A DNA stretch of 64,000 bases from NCBI GenBank assembly GCA_902789555.1, contig CADAOF010000012.1:1-64000 (forward strand), written 5' to 3'. The first letter of the stretch is position 1, and every line of letters starts with the position of its first letter. Positions 58,188-64,000 of this stretch are shown piece by piece. This DNA is from an uncultured Lachnospiraceae bacterium. Its GTDB lineage: Bacteria; Bacillota; Clostridia; Lachnospirales; Lachnospiraceae. Below the pieces are notes generated by a model. The model searched no databases. It saw nothing but the letters and a program-made list of their open reading frames with translations, and was not told where the DNA came from. The translations under genes were made by a program, and so were the position numbers.

Positions 58188-58264
58188 TGTAATTTCCTCC
58201 AAAAGATTTTGATGTTGGGGCTTTGGCCCCGTGCGGCCTCATGCCGCGTCTGGTGTCGGGAGCC

Positions 58265-58756
58265 TTACGCTTCCTTCTTTTCGGCCATCTGCTTCAGCAC
58301 GCGGGCGAAGTTCGTGATCGGGGACTTCATGCTGCCGAACAGTCTGCCCAGCAGGATCTCGCGGCTCGGGATCAGCGCTACGGCGTTGATCTTATCGGGG
58401 CCGTAGTAGGTGCCTTCGATGACGCCGGCCTTCAGCGCCACCATGTCGCCCTTCTTGTCGAAGTTGGCGATGATCCGGGCGGGCGCAGTGGCGTCAGCCT
58501 TGGTAACGGCGATAGCGGTACGTCCGGACAGATTGTCGGCCAGAGGCGCGAACACGGTGTCCTTCACGGCGCGGTTTAACAGGGTGTTCTTGTAGACACG
58601 GTAGGTCACGTTGTTCGTGCGCAGTTCTTTACGAAGGTTCGTATCCTGCTCCACGGTAATGCCCTTGTAGTCAACAAGCACGGCTGCAGTGGCGCCGGAA
58701 AGCAGTTCCGAGATCTCCTGGACGATCGGTGCTTTCAGCTGTTCACCTTTTGACAT
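58265..58756 (-). CDS. rplJ: 50S ribosomal protein L10
   Basis: A 163-residue L10 that anchors the L7/L12 stalk. AAVLVDYKGITVEQDTNLRKELRTNNVTYRVYKNTLLNRAV is the conserved rRNA-binding part, and ILLGRLFGSMKSPITNFARVLKQMAEKKEA is the L7/L12-binding end. It is regulated by its own leader (58835-58986). GGAGGAAAACCAC precedes the start. Confidence 0.98.
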   Translation of the reverse strand: MSKGEQLKAPIVQEISELLSGATAAVLVDYKGITVEQDTNLRKELRTNNVTYRVYKNTLLNRAVKDTVFAPLADNLSGRTAIAVTKADATAPARIIANFDKKGDMVALKAGVIEGTYYGPDKINAVALIPSREILLGRLFGSMKSPITNFARVLKQMAEKKEA

Positions 58757-58834
58757 GTGGTTTTCCTCCTTTGTTTCGTAGCAGGCGCCTTTCAGGCCTG
58801 CCCTGGCGGTAAACCGGCTGCTTCTTCAAAAGAA

Positions 58835-58986
58835 GATCCCCCGGCCGTGGAGACAGGGGGATCGGATGATTCTCATCTTCCTCTTCCTCGGCAGGCGCTC
58901 TCGCTTACACTCCCTCATTCGGGAGTACCTGCTGTCTTCGGCAGCGGTTACGCATATTTACTACCACAGCAAGCTGCGGAAGTCAA
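58835..58986 (-). promoter_or_regulatory. rplJL promoter and L10 autoregulatory leader
   Basis: TTGACT (58986-58981), 17 bp, TAGTAA (58963-58958) gives a promoter. The transcript then contains a structure with GAAGACAGCAGGTACTCCC, TGTAAGCGAGAGCGCCTGCC and GAGGAAGATGAGAA, typical of the L10-L12 leader RNA that binds the L10(L12)4 complex. A terminator-like stem GATCCCCC / GGGGGATC (58863-58856 with 58842-58835) follows. This explains most of the 419-bp gap to rplA. Assigned by resemblance. Confidence 0.7.
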
Positions 58987-59107
58987 GTGTTTTTGTTTTT
59001 TACGCCCTTTCCGTCCTCATTCGCAAAAATCCGAATTTGAAAAACATAGATGAAATCGAATTTTTGCTCATGTGGGACGGCGCCTGTTTCACAGGCTTTG
59101 TCTGATC

Positions 59108-59144
59108 TTTCAGAAAAGACTGTGCAGGCACATCTTTTCTGAAA
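59108..59144 (-). terminator. Hairpin after rplA
   Basis: TTTCAGAAAAGA (59108-59119) and TCTTTTCTGAAA (59133-59144) form a 12-bp stem about 32 bp after the rplA stop. It separates rplKA from rplJL, which have their own promoter. There is no strong T-run beyond the stem. Confidence 0.6.
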
Positions 59145-59175
59145 CATTCAGACAGGTCGTAAAACGTACCGTTTA

Positions 59176-59874
59176 TTACATGTTCAGCAGCTTCACGGTG
59201 TTGATCTTGACGCCAGGGCCCATGGTGGAGCTCACGACGACGCTCTTCAGGAAAGCGCCCTTCACGGCGGCAGGGCGGGCCTTGATGATGGCGCCCATGA
59301 CAGCGTTGAAGTTCTCGGTCAGCTGCTCTTCGGTGAAGGAAACCTTGCCGACGGGCACGTGAATGATGTTGGACTTGTCGAGACGGTACTCGATCTTACC
59401 GGCTTTGATCTCCTTCAGGGCGCGGGTCACGTCCATGGTGACGGTACCGGCCTTCGGGTTCGGCATGAGGCCCTTCGGGCCCAGGACACGGCCGAGACGT
59501 CCGACGACGCCCATCATGTCAGGGGTCGCGACGACAACGTCGAAATCAAGCCAGCCTTCGTTCTGGATCTTCGGGATCAGCTCTTCCGCGCCGACGTAAT
59601 CGGCGCCGGCGGCCTGCGCTTCGTCAGCCTTCACGCCCTTCGCGAAAACGAGGACGCGGACGGTCTTGCCCGTTCCGTTCGGCAGAACGACGGCGCCGCG
59701 GATCTGCTGATCGGCATGACGGCCGTCGCAGCCCGTGCGGATGTGCGCTTCCACGGTCTCATTGAACTTGGCGGTAGCCATGTTCTTGACGAGGCCAAGG
59801 GCTTCCTGAGGATCGTACTGCTGCATGCGATCGTATTTAGCTACTGCTTCCAGATACTTTTTGCTTCTCTTCAT
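59176..59874 (-). CDS. rplA: 50S ribosomal protein L1
   Basis: A 232-residue L1, which shapes the E-site stalk and represses its own operon. Conserved blocks are [97 protein letters not shown] and [30 protein letters not shown] (each read in parts). It follows rplK by 12 bp. Confidence 0.98.
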   Translation of the reverse strand: MKRSKKYLEAVAKYDRMQQYDPQEALGLVKNMATAKFNETVEAHIRTGCDGRHADQQIRGAVVLPNGTGKTVRVLVFAKGVKADEAQAAGADYVGAEELIPKIQNEGWLDFDVVVATPDMMGVVGRLGRVLGPKGLMPNPKAGTVTMDVTRALKEIKAGKIEYRLDKSNIIHVPVGKVSFTEEQLTENFNAVMGAIIKARPAAVKGAFLKSVVVSSTMGPGVKINTVKLLNM

Positions 59875-59886
59875 CGCTGGGCCTCC

Positions 59887-60312
59887 TTAGTCTTCGACCA
59901 CGATGCCCATGCTGCGGGCAGTGCCGGCGATCATGCTGGTCGCGGCTTCAATGCTGCCGGCGTTCAGGTCGGGCATCTTCTGTTCGGCGATCTTCTGAAC
60001 TTCGGCGCGCTTGATGGTCGCAACCTTGGTCTTGTTGGGAGTGCCGGAACCGGACTGGAGCTTGCAGGCCTTCTTCAGCAGAACGGCTGCAGGCGGGGTC
60101 TTGGTGATGAACGAGTAGGTGCGGTCCGCGTAAACGGTGATGACGACGGGGATGATCACGTCGCCCATCTGAGCGGTGCGCGCATTGAATTCCTTCGTGA
60201 ACTGCACGATGTTCAGACCATGCTGACCAAGGGCAGGACCGACGGGCGGTGCCGGCGTAGCTTTGCCGGCAGGAATCTGGAGTTTTACATAACCCGTGAT
60301 TTTCTTTGCCAT
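59887..60312 (-). CDS. rplK: 50S ribosomal protein L11
   Basis: A 141-residue L11 that binds the GTPase-associated centre of 23S r[44 protein letters not shown] is the N-terminal factor-binding domain, and the C-terminal rRNA-binding domain ends [22 protein letters not shown] precedes the start. It lies downstream of nusG in the usual order. Confidence 0.98.
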   Translation of the reverse strand: MAKKITGYVKLQIPAGKATPAPPVGPALGQHGLNIVQFTKEFNARTAQMGDVIIPVVITVYADRTYSFITKTPPAAVLLKKACKLQSGSGTPNKTKVATIKRAEVQKIAEQKMPDLNAGSIEAATSMIAGTARSMGIVVED

Positions 60313-60386
60313 TGTGGCTCCTCCTTAATTTACCGGAAATGTTCCGGGGGTGGTGTCGCGGGGAGAAGAGTCCCCCTTCCACCTTG

Positions 60387-60908
60387 TTACATCCGCTTAA
60401 CTTCCGCGAATGCGAGCTCGACCGGCGTTTCGCGGCCGAACATATCAACGTGAATGGTAACGCTCTGCTTACCTTCGTTGATCGATCTGATGACGCCTGC
60501 GGTGCCTTCCCAGACGCCGGAGATGACGGTAACGGCATCGCCAACCTTGAAATCCATGGTGATCTCGGTGTTGTGGATGCCCATCCGGTCGATCTCAGCA
60601 TCGTCCAGCGGTACAGGCTTGCTTCCCGGTCCGACGAAGCCGGTGACGCCGCGGGTGTTGCGGACGACGTACCAGGTGTCATCGTTCATGACCATGTGGA
60701 TGATCACATAGCCGGGGAACATTTTTTTCTGCGTGACCTTCTTGACACCGTTCTTCAGCTCAACAACGTCCTGCATCGGCACGGCCACTTCCAGGATCAC
60801 GTCCTGAAGCTTGCGGTTTTCAATGGTCTTGTCCAGGTCGGCCTTGACTTTGTTTTCATAGCCGGAATACGTATGGACGACGTACCACTTTGCTTCTGTT
60901 TCTGCCAT
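60387..60908 (-). CDS. nusG: Transcription termination/antitermination protein NusG
   Basis: A 173-residue NusG with NGN domain (KWYVVHTYSGYENKVKADLDKTI, MFPGYVIIHMVMNDDTWYVVRNTRGVTGFVG) and C-terminal KOW domain (FKVGDAVTVISGVWEGTAGVIRSINEGKQSVTIHVDMFGRETPVEL), read in parts. It binds RNA polymerase and couples it to the ribosome or Rho. It is 12 bp downstream of secE. Confidence 0.98.
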   Translation of the reverse strand: MAETEAKWYVVHTYSGYENKVKADLDKTIENRKLQDVILEVAVPMQDVVELKNGVKKVTQKKMFPGYVIIHMVMNDDTWYVVRNTRGVTGFVGPGSKPVPLDDAEIDRMGIHNTEITMDFKVGDAVTVISGVWEGTAGVIRSINEGKQSVTIHVDMFGRETPVELAFAEVKRM

Positions 60909-60920
60909 TCTTCAGTCCTC

Positions 60921-61142
60921 TCAGATAACGAGCTGGAGGCCGGCCTTGACGATCGCGTCGATGATCGCAATCAGCACGCCGAGGACGACACCGAAGAAAA
61001 TGACGGCACCGGTTTCCTTGGCAACCGTTTCTTTCGACGGCCAGATGATCTTCTTGAATTCAGCCTTGACACCCTTGAAAAAGCTGTTCTTTTTCTTTTC
61101 AGGCTGCTTCGCGGCGGCTTCTTTTTTCAGTTCTTCTGCCAT
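60921..61142 (-). CDS. secE: Preprotein translocase subunit SecE
   Basis: A 73-residue SecE with one membrane segment. KAEFKKIIWPSKETVAKETGAVIFFGVVLGVLIAIIDAIVKAGLQLVI carries the conserved amphipathic WPSKE-type helix and the single TM. It stabilises SecY. It lies between rpmG (15 bp) and nusG (12 bp). Confidence 0.96.
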   Translation of the reverse strand: MAEELKKEAAAKQPEKKKNSFFKGVKAEFKKIIWPSKETVAKETGAVIFFGVVLGVLIAIIDAIVKAGLQLVI

Positions 61143-61157
61143 GGCTGATCCTCTCGC

Positions 61158-61307
61158 TTACTTGCTCTCTCTGTGGATGGTGTGCTTCTTGCAGAACGGG
61201 CAGTACTTCTTGGTCTCCATACGATCGGGATGATTTTTCTTTTCCTTCGTCGTATTGTAGTTTCTCTGCTTGCATTCGGTGCAGGCTAAGGTGATCCTGG
61301 TACGCAT
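61158..61307 (-). CDS. rpmG: 50S ribosomal protein L33
   Basis: A 49-residue L33 of the zinc-binding (C+) type: [18 protein letters not shown] with one C-x2-C pair and [10 protein letters not shown] with the second, ending HRESK. The frame on the minus strand runs from ATG at 61307 to TAA at 61158-61160, with GGGAGG upstream. It is the first gene of the operon, followed by secE, the usual order in Firmicutes. Confidence 0.96.
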   Translation of the reverse strand: MRTRITLACTECKQRNYNTTKEKKNHPDRMETKKYCPFCKKHTIHRESK

Positions 61308-61427
61308 TACATGCATCCTCCCTTAATGTCTTTCACTCGTTTCGAGGCAGGCGACTCTTCGCGAGGGCTTCATCCCCCGTGCCTCGGGGCACGAAAAAAA
61401 AAGACCCGAAAAATCGACGGCTTATGT

Positions 61428-61456
61428 ACTATAGCAAAAGCCGCCGATCTTGTCAA
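61428..61456 (-). promoter_or_regulatory. Promoter of the rpmG-secE-nusG-rplKA operon
   Basis: On the minus strand TTGACA (61456-61451), a 17-bp spacer and TATAGT (61433-61428) lie about 120 bp upstream of rpmG. The leader between contains a T-run and the hairpin GTGCCCCGAGGCAC region near 61379-61393. Near-consensus, as expected for a ribosomal operon. Confidence 0.88.
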
Positions 61457-61525
61457 CAAAAAAATGAAGTATTTTGCAAATTATTTTATGGTAGAAAACA
61501 TGACTTCGGGCGCGCGCGCAAATGT

Positions 61526-62107
61526 TTATATTCCTAAGATCCTCGCCGCCTTGAGCAGCGCGGTCTGGGTCTTCGAATCGGGGATGCGGCCGTCCATGAC
61601 CGCCTGCACGGCGTCCTTAAGCGGCATGCGGAAGACGTCCAGGAATTCGTCGTCATCCAGCTGCTGCGCGCCCTGGTGCAGGTCTTCGGCCAGGTACATG
61701 CGGATGGTCTCGGCGCAGTAGGCCGCGGCCGGTACGAAGAGGCCGAGGTCGGTCCATTTATCTGCAGTGAGACCGGTCTCCTCGCGGAGCTCGCGCATCG
61801 CGCCTTCGAGCGGGTCTTCGCCTGCCTTATCCAGCTTGCCGGCGGGGATCTCGGTGATGACCGCGTCGACCGGATAGCGGTACTGGCGTTCCAGGATGAC
61901 GTTTCCGTCCGCGTCCACGGGGACGACGCAGACCGCCTCCACGTGCGCAATCACTTCCCGCACGGACGTGTTGCCGTTCGGCAGGGCGACGCCGTCGCGG
62001 AAAACGTGCAGGATCACGCCGTCAAAGATCTCTTCGCTCGTGACCTGTCTTTCGCGCAGGCGCTCATATTCTTCTTCGTTGTAATCGATCTCACGGATGT
62101 TGAACAT
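61526..62107 (-). CDS. Nudix hydrolase, probable ADP-ribose pyrophosphatase
   Basis: A 193-residue Nudix protein. The Nudix box is GKLDKAGEDPLEGAMRELREETGL (positions of G, E, RE and EE residues correct). The preceding VVPVDADGNVILERQYRYPVDAVITEIPAG is typical of ADP-ribose pyrophosphatases (NudF/YqkG type), where ADP-ribose is split to AMP and ribose-5-phosphate. The start at 62107 (MFNIREIDYNEEEYER) fits. An in-frame ATG further upstream would overlap the next gene. It follows the YcxB-like gene by 13 bp under one promoter. Confidence 0.9.
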   Translation of the reverse strand: MFNIREIDYNEEEYERLRERQVTSEEIFDGVILHVFRDGVALPNGNTSVREVIAHVEAVCVVPVDADGNVILERQYRYPVDAVITEIPAGKLDKAGEDPLEGAMRELREETGLTADKWTDLGLFVPAAAYCAETIRMYLAEDLHQGAQQLDDDEFLDVFRMPLKDAVQAVMDGRIPDSKTQTALLKAARILGI

Positions 62108-62120
62108 GAGGATCCCTTTC

Positions 62121-62660
62121 TTACGCTGCGTCCGTTCCCGGCCAGTTCTCACGGACCCAGTCCAAGATCTCGTCCGCATACTTCTTATTGACGCTGATGA
62201 TGACGCCCGCGCCGGCCGCCGGGATGAAGCAAAGGCTTTCCTTAAACGTCCGGATCACAGCAATGTTTCCCTTTGCGATGCGCACGGTCTGAGTGTTCTC
62301 ATTCTTCAGCTCGACGCCGTCGTCATCCAGCGTGAGCACCGACTTGTCCGAATTGCGAGGGTTCGTCATCATGGTTTTATATGCTTTTTTCAGAGAGGCC
62401 AGGTAGACGACGCTCATGAGAGCGGCAATGAGCAGGGCCGCCGATACCGCGACCTGATAGGTTTCCGCACCCCAGAGGATCATCAGCGCGGCGTTGACCG
62501 CAAACACTGCAAGGCTCGCGATGACAAGCGTGCGGAACTGTGAGAAATAATCCTTCAGTTTGTAGTTTCTGTTCTTCAGCAGATAGCGGTACTGCGCAGC
62601 GGCGTTGACGGTTTCCTTATAAAACGCTTCGCTTCCCTTTTCGTTGATCTCGATCGTCAT
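62121..62660 (-). CDS. Two-TM YcxB-like membrane protein
   Basis: A 179-residue protein with two adjacent membrane segments (TLVIASLAVFAVNAALMILWG and AVSAALLIAALMSVVYLASL) between a cytoplasmic N-terminus (SEAFYKETVNAAAQYRYLLKNRNY) and a C-terminal domain (VLTLDDDGVELKNENTQTVRI, then SLCFIPAAGAGVIISVNKKYADEIL). This is the layout of YcxB-like proteins, with no known function. It has a promoter at 62725-62753 and shares a transcript with the Nudix gene. Confidence 0.72.
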   Translation of the reverse strand: MTIEINEKGSEAFYKETVNAAAQYRYLLKNRNYKLKDYFSQFRTLVIASLAVFAVNAALMILWGAETYQVAVSAALLIAALMSVVYLASLKKAYKTMMTNPRNSDKSVLTLDDDGVELKNENTQTVRIAKGNIAVIRTFKESLCFIPAAGAGVIISVNKKYADEILDWVRENWPGTDAA

Positions 62661-62724
62661 TTTCTCTCATTCTCCGATACCTAAAGGTTTTCAGGCTGCG
62701 GAAAGAAGCCGCCGCAGTCCCCTC

Positions 62725-62753
62725 ATTGTAGCCCGCGTCTTCCTCTTCGTCAA
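62725..62753 (-). promoter_or_regulatory. Promoter of the YcxB-like/Nudix operon
   Basis: On the minus strand TTGACG (62753-62748), a 17-bp spacer and TACAAT (62730-62725), 65 bp before the YcxB-like start. Confidence 0.7.
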
Positions 62754-62822
62754 GGACTTTGCACGACGGAAAAGATGCCCCGGCAAGTCTAAAATAATCT
62801 TGTTTAAGTTTTTAGAAATTAT

Positions 62823-62865
62823 TTAGCACTCACCTCTTGCGAGTGCTAACAATTCGTGCTATACT
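62823..62865 (+). promoter_or_regulatory. CIRCE element overlapping the hsp20 promoter
   Basis: TTAGCACTC-N9-GAGTGCTAA (62823-62849) is a perfect CIRCE inverted repeat, the binding site of the heat-shock repressor HrcA. A promoter TTGCGA (62837-62842), 17 bp, TATACT (62860-62865) overlaps its right arm. HrcA would block this promoter at normal temperature. The 108-bp leader to hsp20 shows no gene. Together with 62661-62822 this accounts for the 313-bp gap. Confidence 0.95.
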
Positions 62866-62973
62866 ACGGGCAGATCGAAGGAAAAAGGTCCTGAAAGGTC
62901 CTGAGGGGCCTCCGGAGATCCCAAAACGACCACTCCCGGCCAAGGCCGGAACAACTTACAGGAGGATAAAGCA

Positions 62974-63408
62974 ATGTTACTGCCCAGTATTTTCGGAAAT
63001 GATTTCTTTGATGATTTTGAAAAGAGCTTCCCGCTCCGCATGAACTGGGGCCGGGAAAGCGACACCCTCGGCGGTCTGATGAGGGCTGACGTGAAAGAAA
63101 GCAAGGACGGCTACGAAGTCCATCTGGATCTTCCGGGCTTCAAGAAGGAAGACGTGAAGGTGCAGCTGAAGGACGGTTACCTGACCGTCACCGCGACGAG
63201 GCAGTCCAGCCTGGACAACGACAAGAACGAGAAGTTCATCCGCCGCGAGCGTTACATGGGCTCCGTCTCCAGAAGCTTCTACGTCGGCAAGACCCTCAGC
63301 GAGGAAGACATCAAGGCGAAGTTCGACAACGGCACGCTGATCCTGAGCCTGCCGAAGGTCCCTGAGAAAAAGGTCGAAGAGGACCGCTACATCGCCATCG
63401 AAGGCTGA
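62974..63408 (+). CDS. Small heat-shock protein, Hsp20 family
   Basis: A 144-residue alpha-crystallin-type chaperone that holds unfolding proteins. The N-terminal arm is MLLPSIFGNDFFDDFEK. The alpha-crystallin domain (about residues 35-130) has KDGYEVHLDLPGFKKEDVKVQLKDGYLTVTA (read in parts) and FDNGTLILSLPKVPEKKVE, the latter with the conserved G-x-L-x-L-x-x-P. AGGAGG lies eight bases before the ATG. It is under HrcA/CIRCE control and monocistronic. Confidence 0.97.
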   Translation: MLLPSIFGNDFFDDFEKSFPLRMNWGRESDTLGGLMRADVKESKDGYEVHLDLPGFKKEDVKVQLKDGYLTVTATRQSSLDNDKNEKFIRRERYMGSVSRSFYVGKTLSEEDIKAKFDNGTLILSLPKVPEKKVEEDRYIAIEG

Positions 63409-63459
63409 TCCCCGACGGATGGCCCGCCATCCGAAGTTTTCCCCTTTCTCCTCTTTACG

Positions 63460-63489
63460 CCCTCCGGGTCCCCGACCGGAGGGTTTTTT
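63460..63489 (+). terminator. hsp20 terminator
   Basis: CCCTCCGG (63460-63467) and CCGGAGGG (63476-63483) form an eight-bp stem, followed by TTTTTT. It lies between convergent hsp20 and tsaD. Confidence 0.9.
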
Positions 63490-63537
63490 CATGAAAGAAG
63501 CGCAGCTCTGCAGCCGCGCTTCTTTTCTCCGTGCTTA

Positions 63538-64000
63538 TTACAGTTCCAGTCCGGGGACCGCATTTAGGGACAGGTCCGAACGCTCCCCTTTGATGTAGTG
63601 ATAATAGGCCGCGGCGCCGATCATCGCGGCGTTGTCCGTGCAGAACACGGGGCTCGGGACGATCAGTTCGGCATGCACCTTTTTCAGAGCTTTCGCGAGG
63701 CCTTCGCGAAGTGCACCGTTCGCCGCGACACCGCCGGCAAGCACCAGTTTCTTCTCGCCGAACTCCTTCACCGCACGCACGGCGCGGTCGCAGAGGACAT
63801 CCACGACGGCCGCCTGGAAGGAAGCTGCCATGTCTTCCTGCCGCACGGTCTCCCCGGTCATTTCCGCGTGGTTGAGCAGGTTCAGGACCGCGGATTTCAT
63901 GCCGCTGAAGCTGAAATCGTAGGCGTTGTCGTCTACCTTGCCGCGGGGCACGGGGTAAGCGTTCGGATCACCGCATCTTGCTGCTTTTTCAATCTTCGGA
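63538..64000 (-). CDS. tsaD: tRNA N6-adenosine threonylcarbamoyltransferase TsaD (C-terminal part)
   Basis: The frame is open to the window edge and the N-terminus lies beyond it. The visible approximately 153 residues include PKIEKAARCGDPNAYPVP, YDFSFSGMKSAVLNLL (the FSFSGLK motif), VRAVKEFGEKKLVLAGGVAANGALREGL and PVFCTDNAAMIGAAAYYHY, all typical of TsaD/Gcp. The protein helps install t6A on ANN-decoding tRNAs. A GTG at 63951 is internal, not the start. Confidence 0.95.
   Translation of the reverse strand, partial: PKIEKAARCGDPNAYPVPRGKVDDNAYDFSFSGMKSAVLNLLNHAEMTGETVRQEDMAASFQAAVVDVLCDRAVRAVKEFGEKKLVLAGGVAANGALREGLAKALKKVHAELIVPSPVFCTDNAAMIGAAAYYHYIKGERSDLSLNAVPGLEL

Noticed and set aside
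61308-61525. tRNA gene near rpmG
   Set aside because: tRNA genes often occur near secE/nusG, but no cloverleaf or GTTCGA-type T-loop with matching stems could be found here.

Overview
The window looks like a chromosomal segment of a fairly G+C-rich member of the Clostridia (Firmicutes), probably Lachnospiraceae or a close relative. The evidence is the comM-dprA-topA-codY block, the fmt-rsmB-rlmN-PP2C-PASTA kinase-rsgA-rpe block, a PyrR attenuator, a CIRCE-controlled hsp20, Shine-Dalgarno sites of AGGAGG type and consensus sigma-A promoters. No rRNA, tRNA or CRISPR array was recognised. Genus-level placement is not possible from this sequence alone.

Layout. 1-2.8 kb: end of an integrative element, with a small hypothetical gene, a damaged XRE repressor and a large serine recombinase whose C-terminal tail is cut off by an in-frame TGA. 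2.8-8.5 kb: accessory genes. A TetR-nucleotidyltransferase-P-loop operon, a gene remnant and a GNAT gene lie on the plus strand, and a divergent minus-strand operon encodes a methyltransferase-GNAT fusion, an Fe-S flavoprotein and another GNAT. Similar GTGA-N8-TCAC operators occur twice at the tetR promoter and once at the minus-strand operon promoter. 8.55-12.3 kb: an operon behind a LexA (SOS) box, encoding an SPL-type radical SAM protein, a DUF1848 Cys-cluster protein, a zinc macrodomain ADP-ribosyl hydrolase (frameshifted by an exact 31-bp tandem duplication) and a class-M sirtuin. This is the most interesting system in the window. 12.3-15.6 kb: a Ktr/Trk potassium uptake pair, then an HMA protein and ZIP transporter behind a DtxR-like box.

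15.7-20 kb (minus strand): AlkD-like glycosylase, a ferredoxin-like gene fragment, a TetR-controlled ABC exporter and codY. 20-25 kb: topA, dprA, comM. 25-29.6 kb (plus): class III fructose-bisphosphatase, then an ECF sigma factor with its membrane partner. 29.6-48.3 kb (minus): DUF4129-like/DUF58/MoxR genes with an opine-type dehydrogenase, ung, a PrsA-like lipoprotein, rpe, rsgA, PASTA kinase, PP2C phosphatase, rlmN, rsmB, fmt, ackA, a metallophosphatase, pyrR and uraA. 48.8-57.7 kb (minus): a 1488-residue secreted repeat protein, a lipoprotein and a three-gene signalling operon. 57.8-61.3 kb (minus): rpmG-secE-nusG-rplK-rplA-rplJ-rplL, closed by a terminator with no rpoB after it. 61.5-64 kb: a Nudix hydrolase, a YcxB-like protein, CIRCE-hsp20 and the C-terminal part of tsaD running off the window edge.

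How the genes fit together: the left 15 kb is accessory material dominated by stress, modification and repair functions with tight local regulation (XRE, TetR, LexA, DtxR-like). The remainder is mostly conserved housekeeping DNA in long minus-strand operons. Many long open frames antisense to real genes are by-products of the base composition and were left out.
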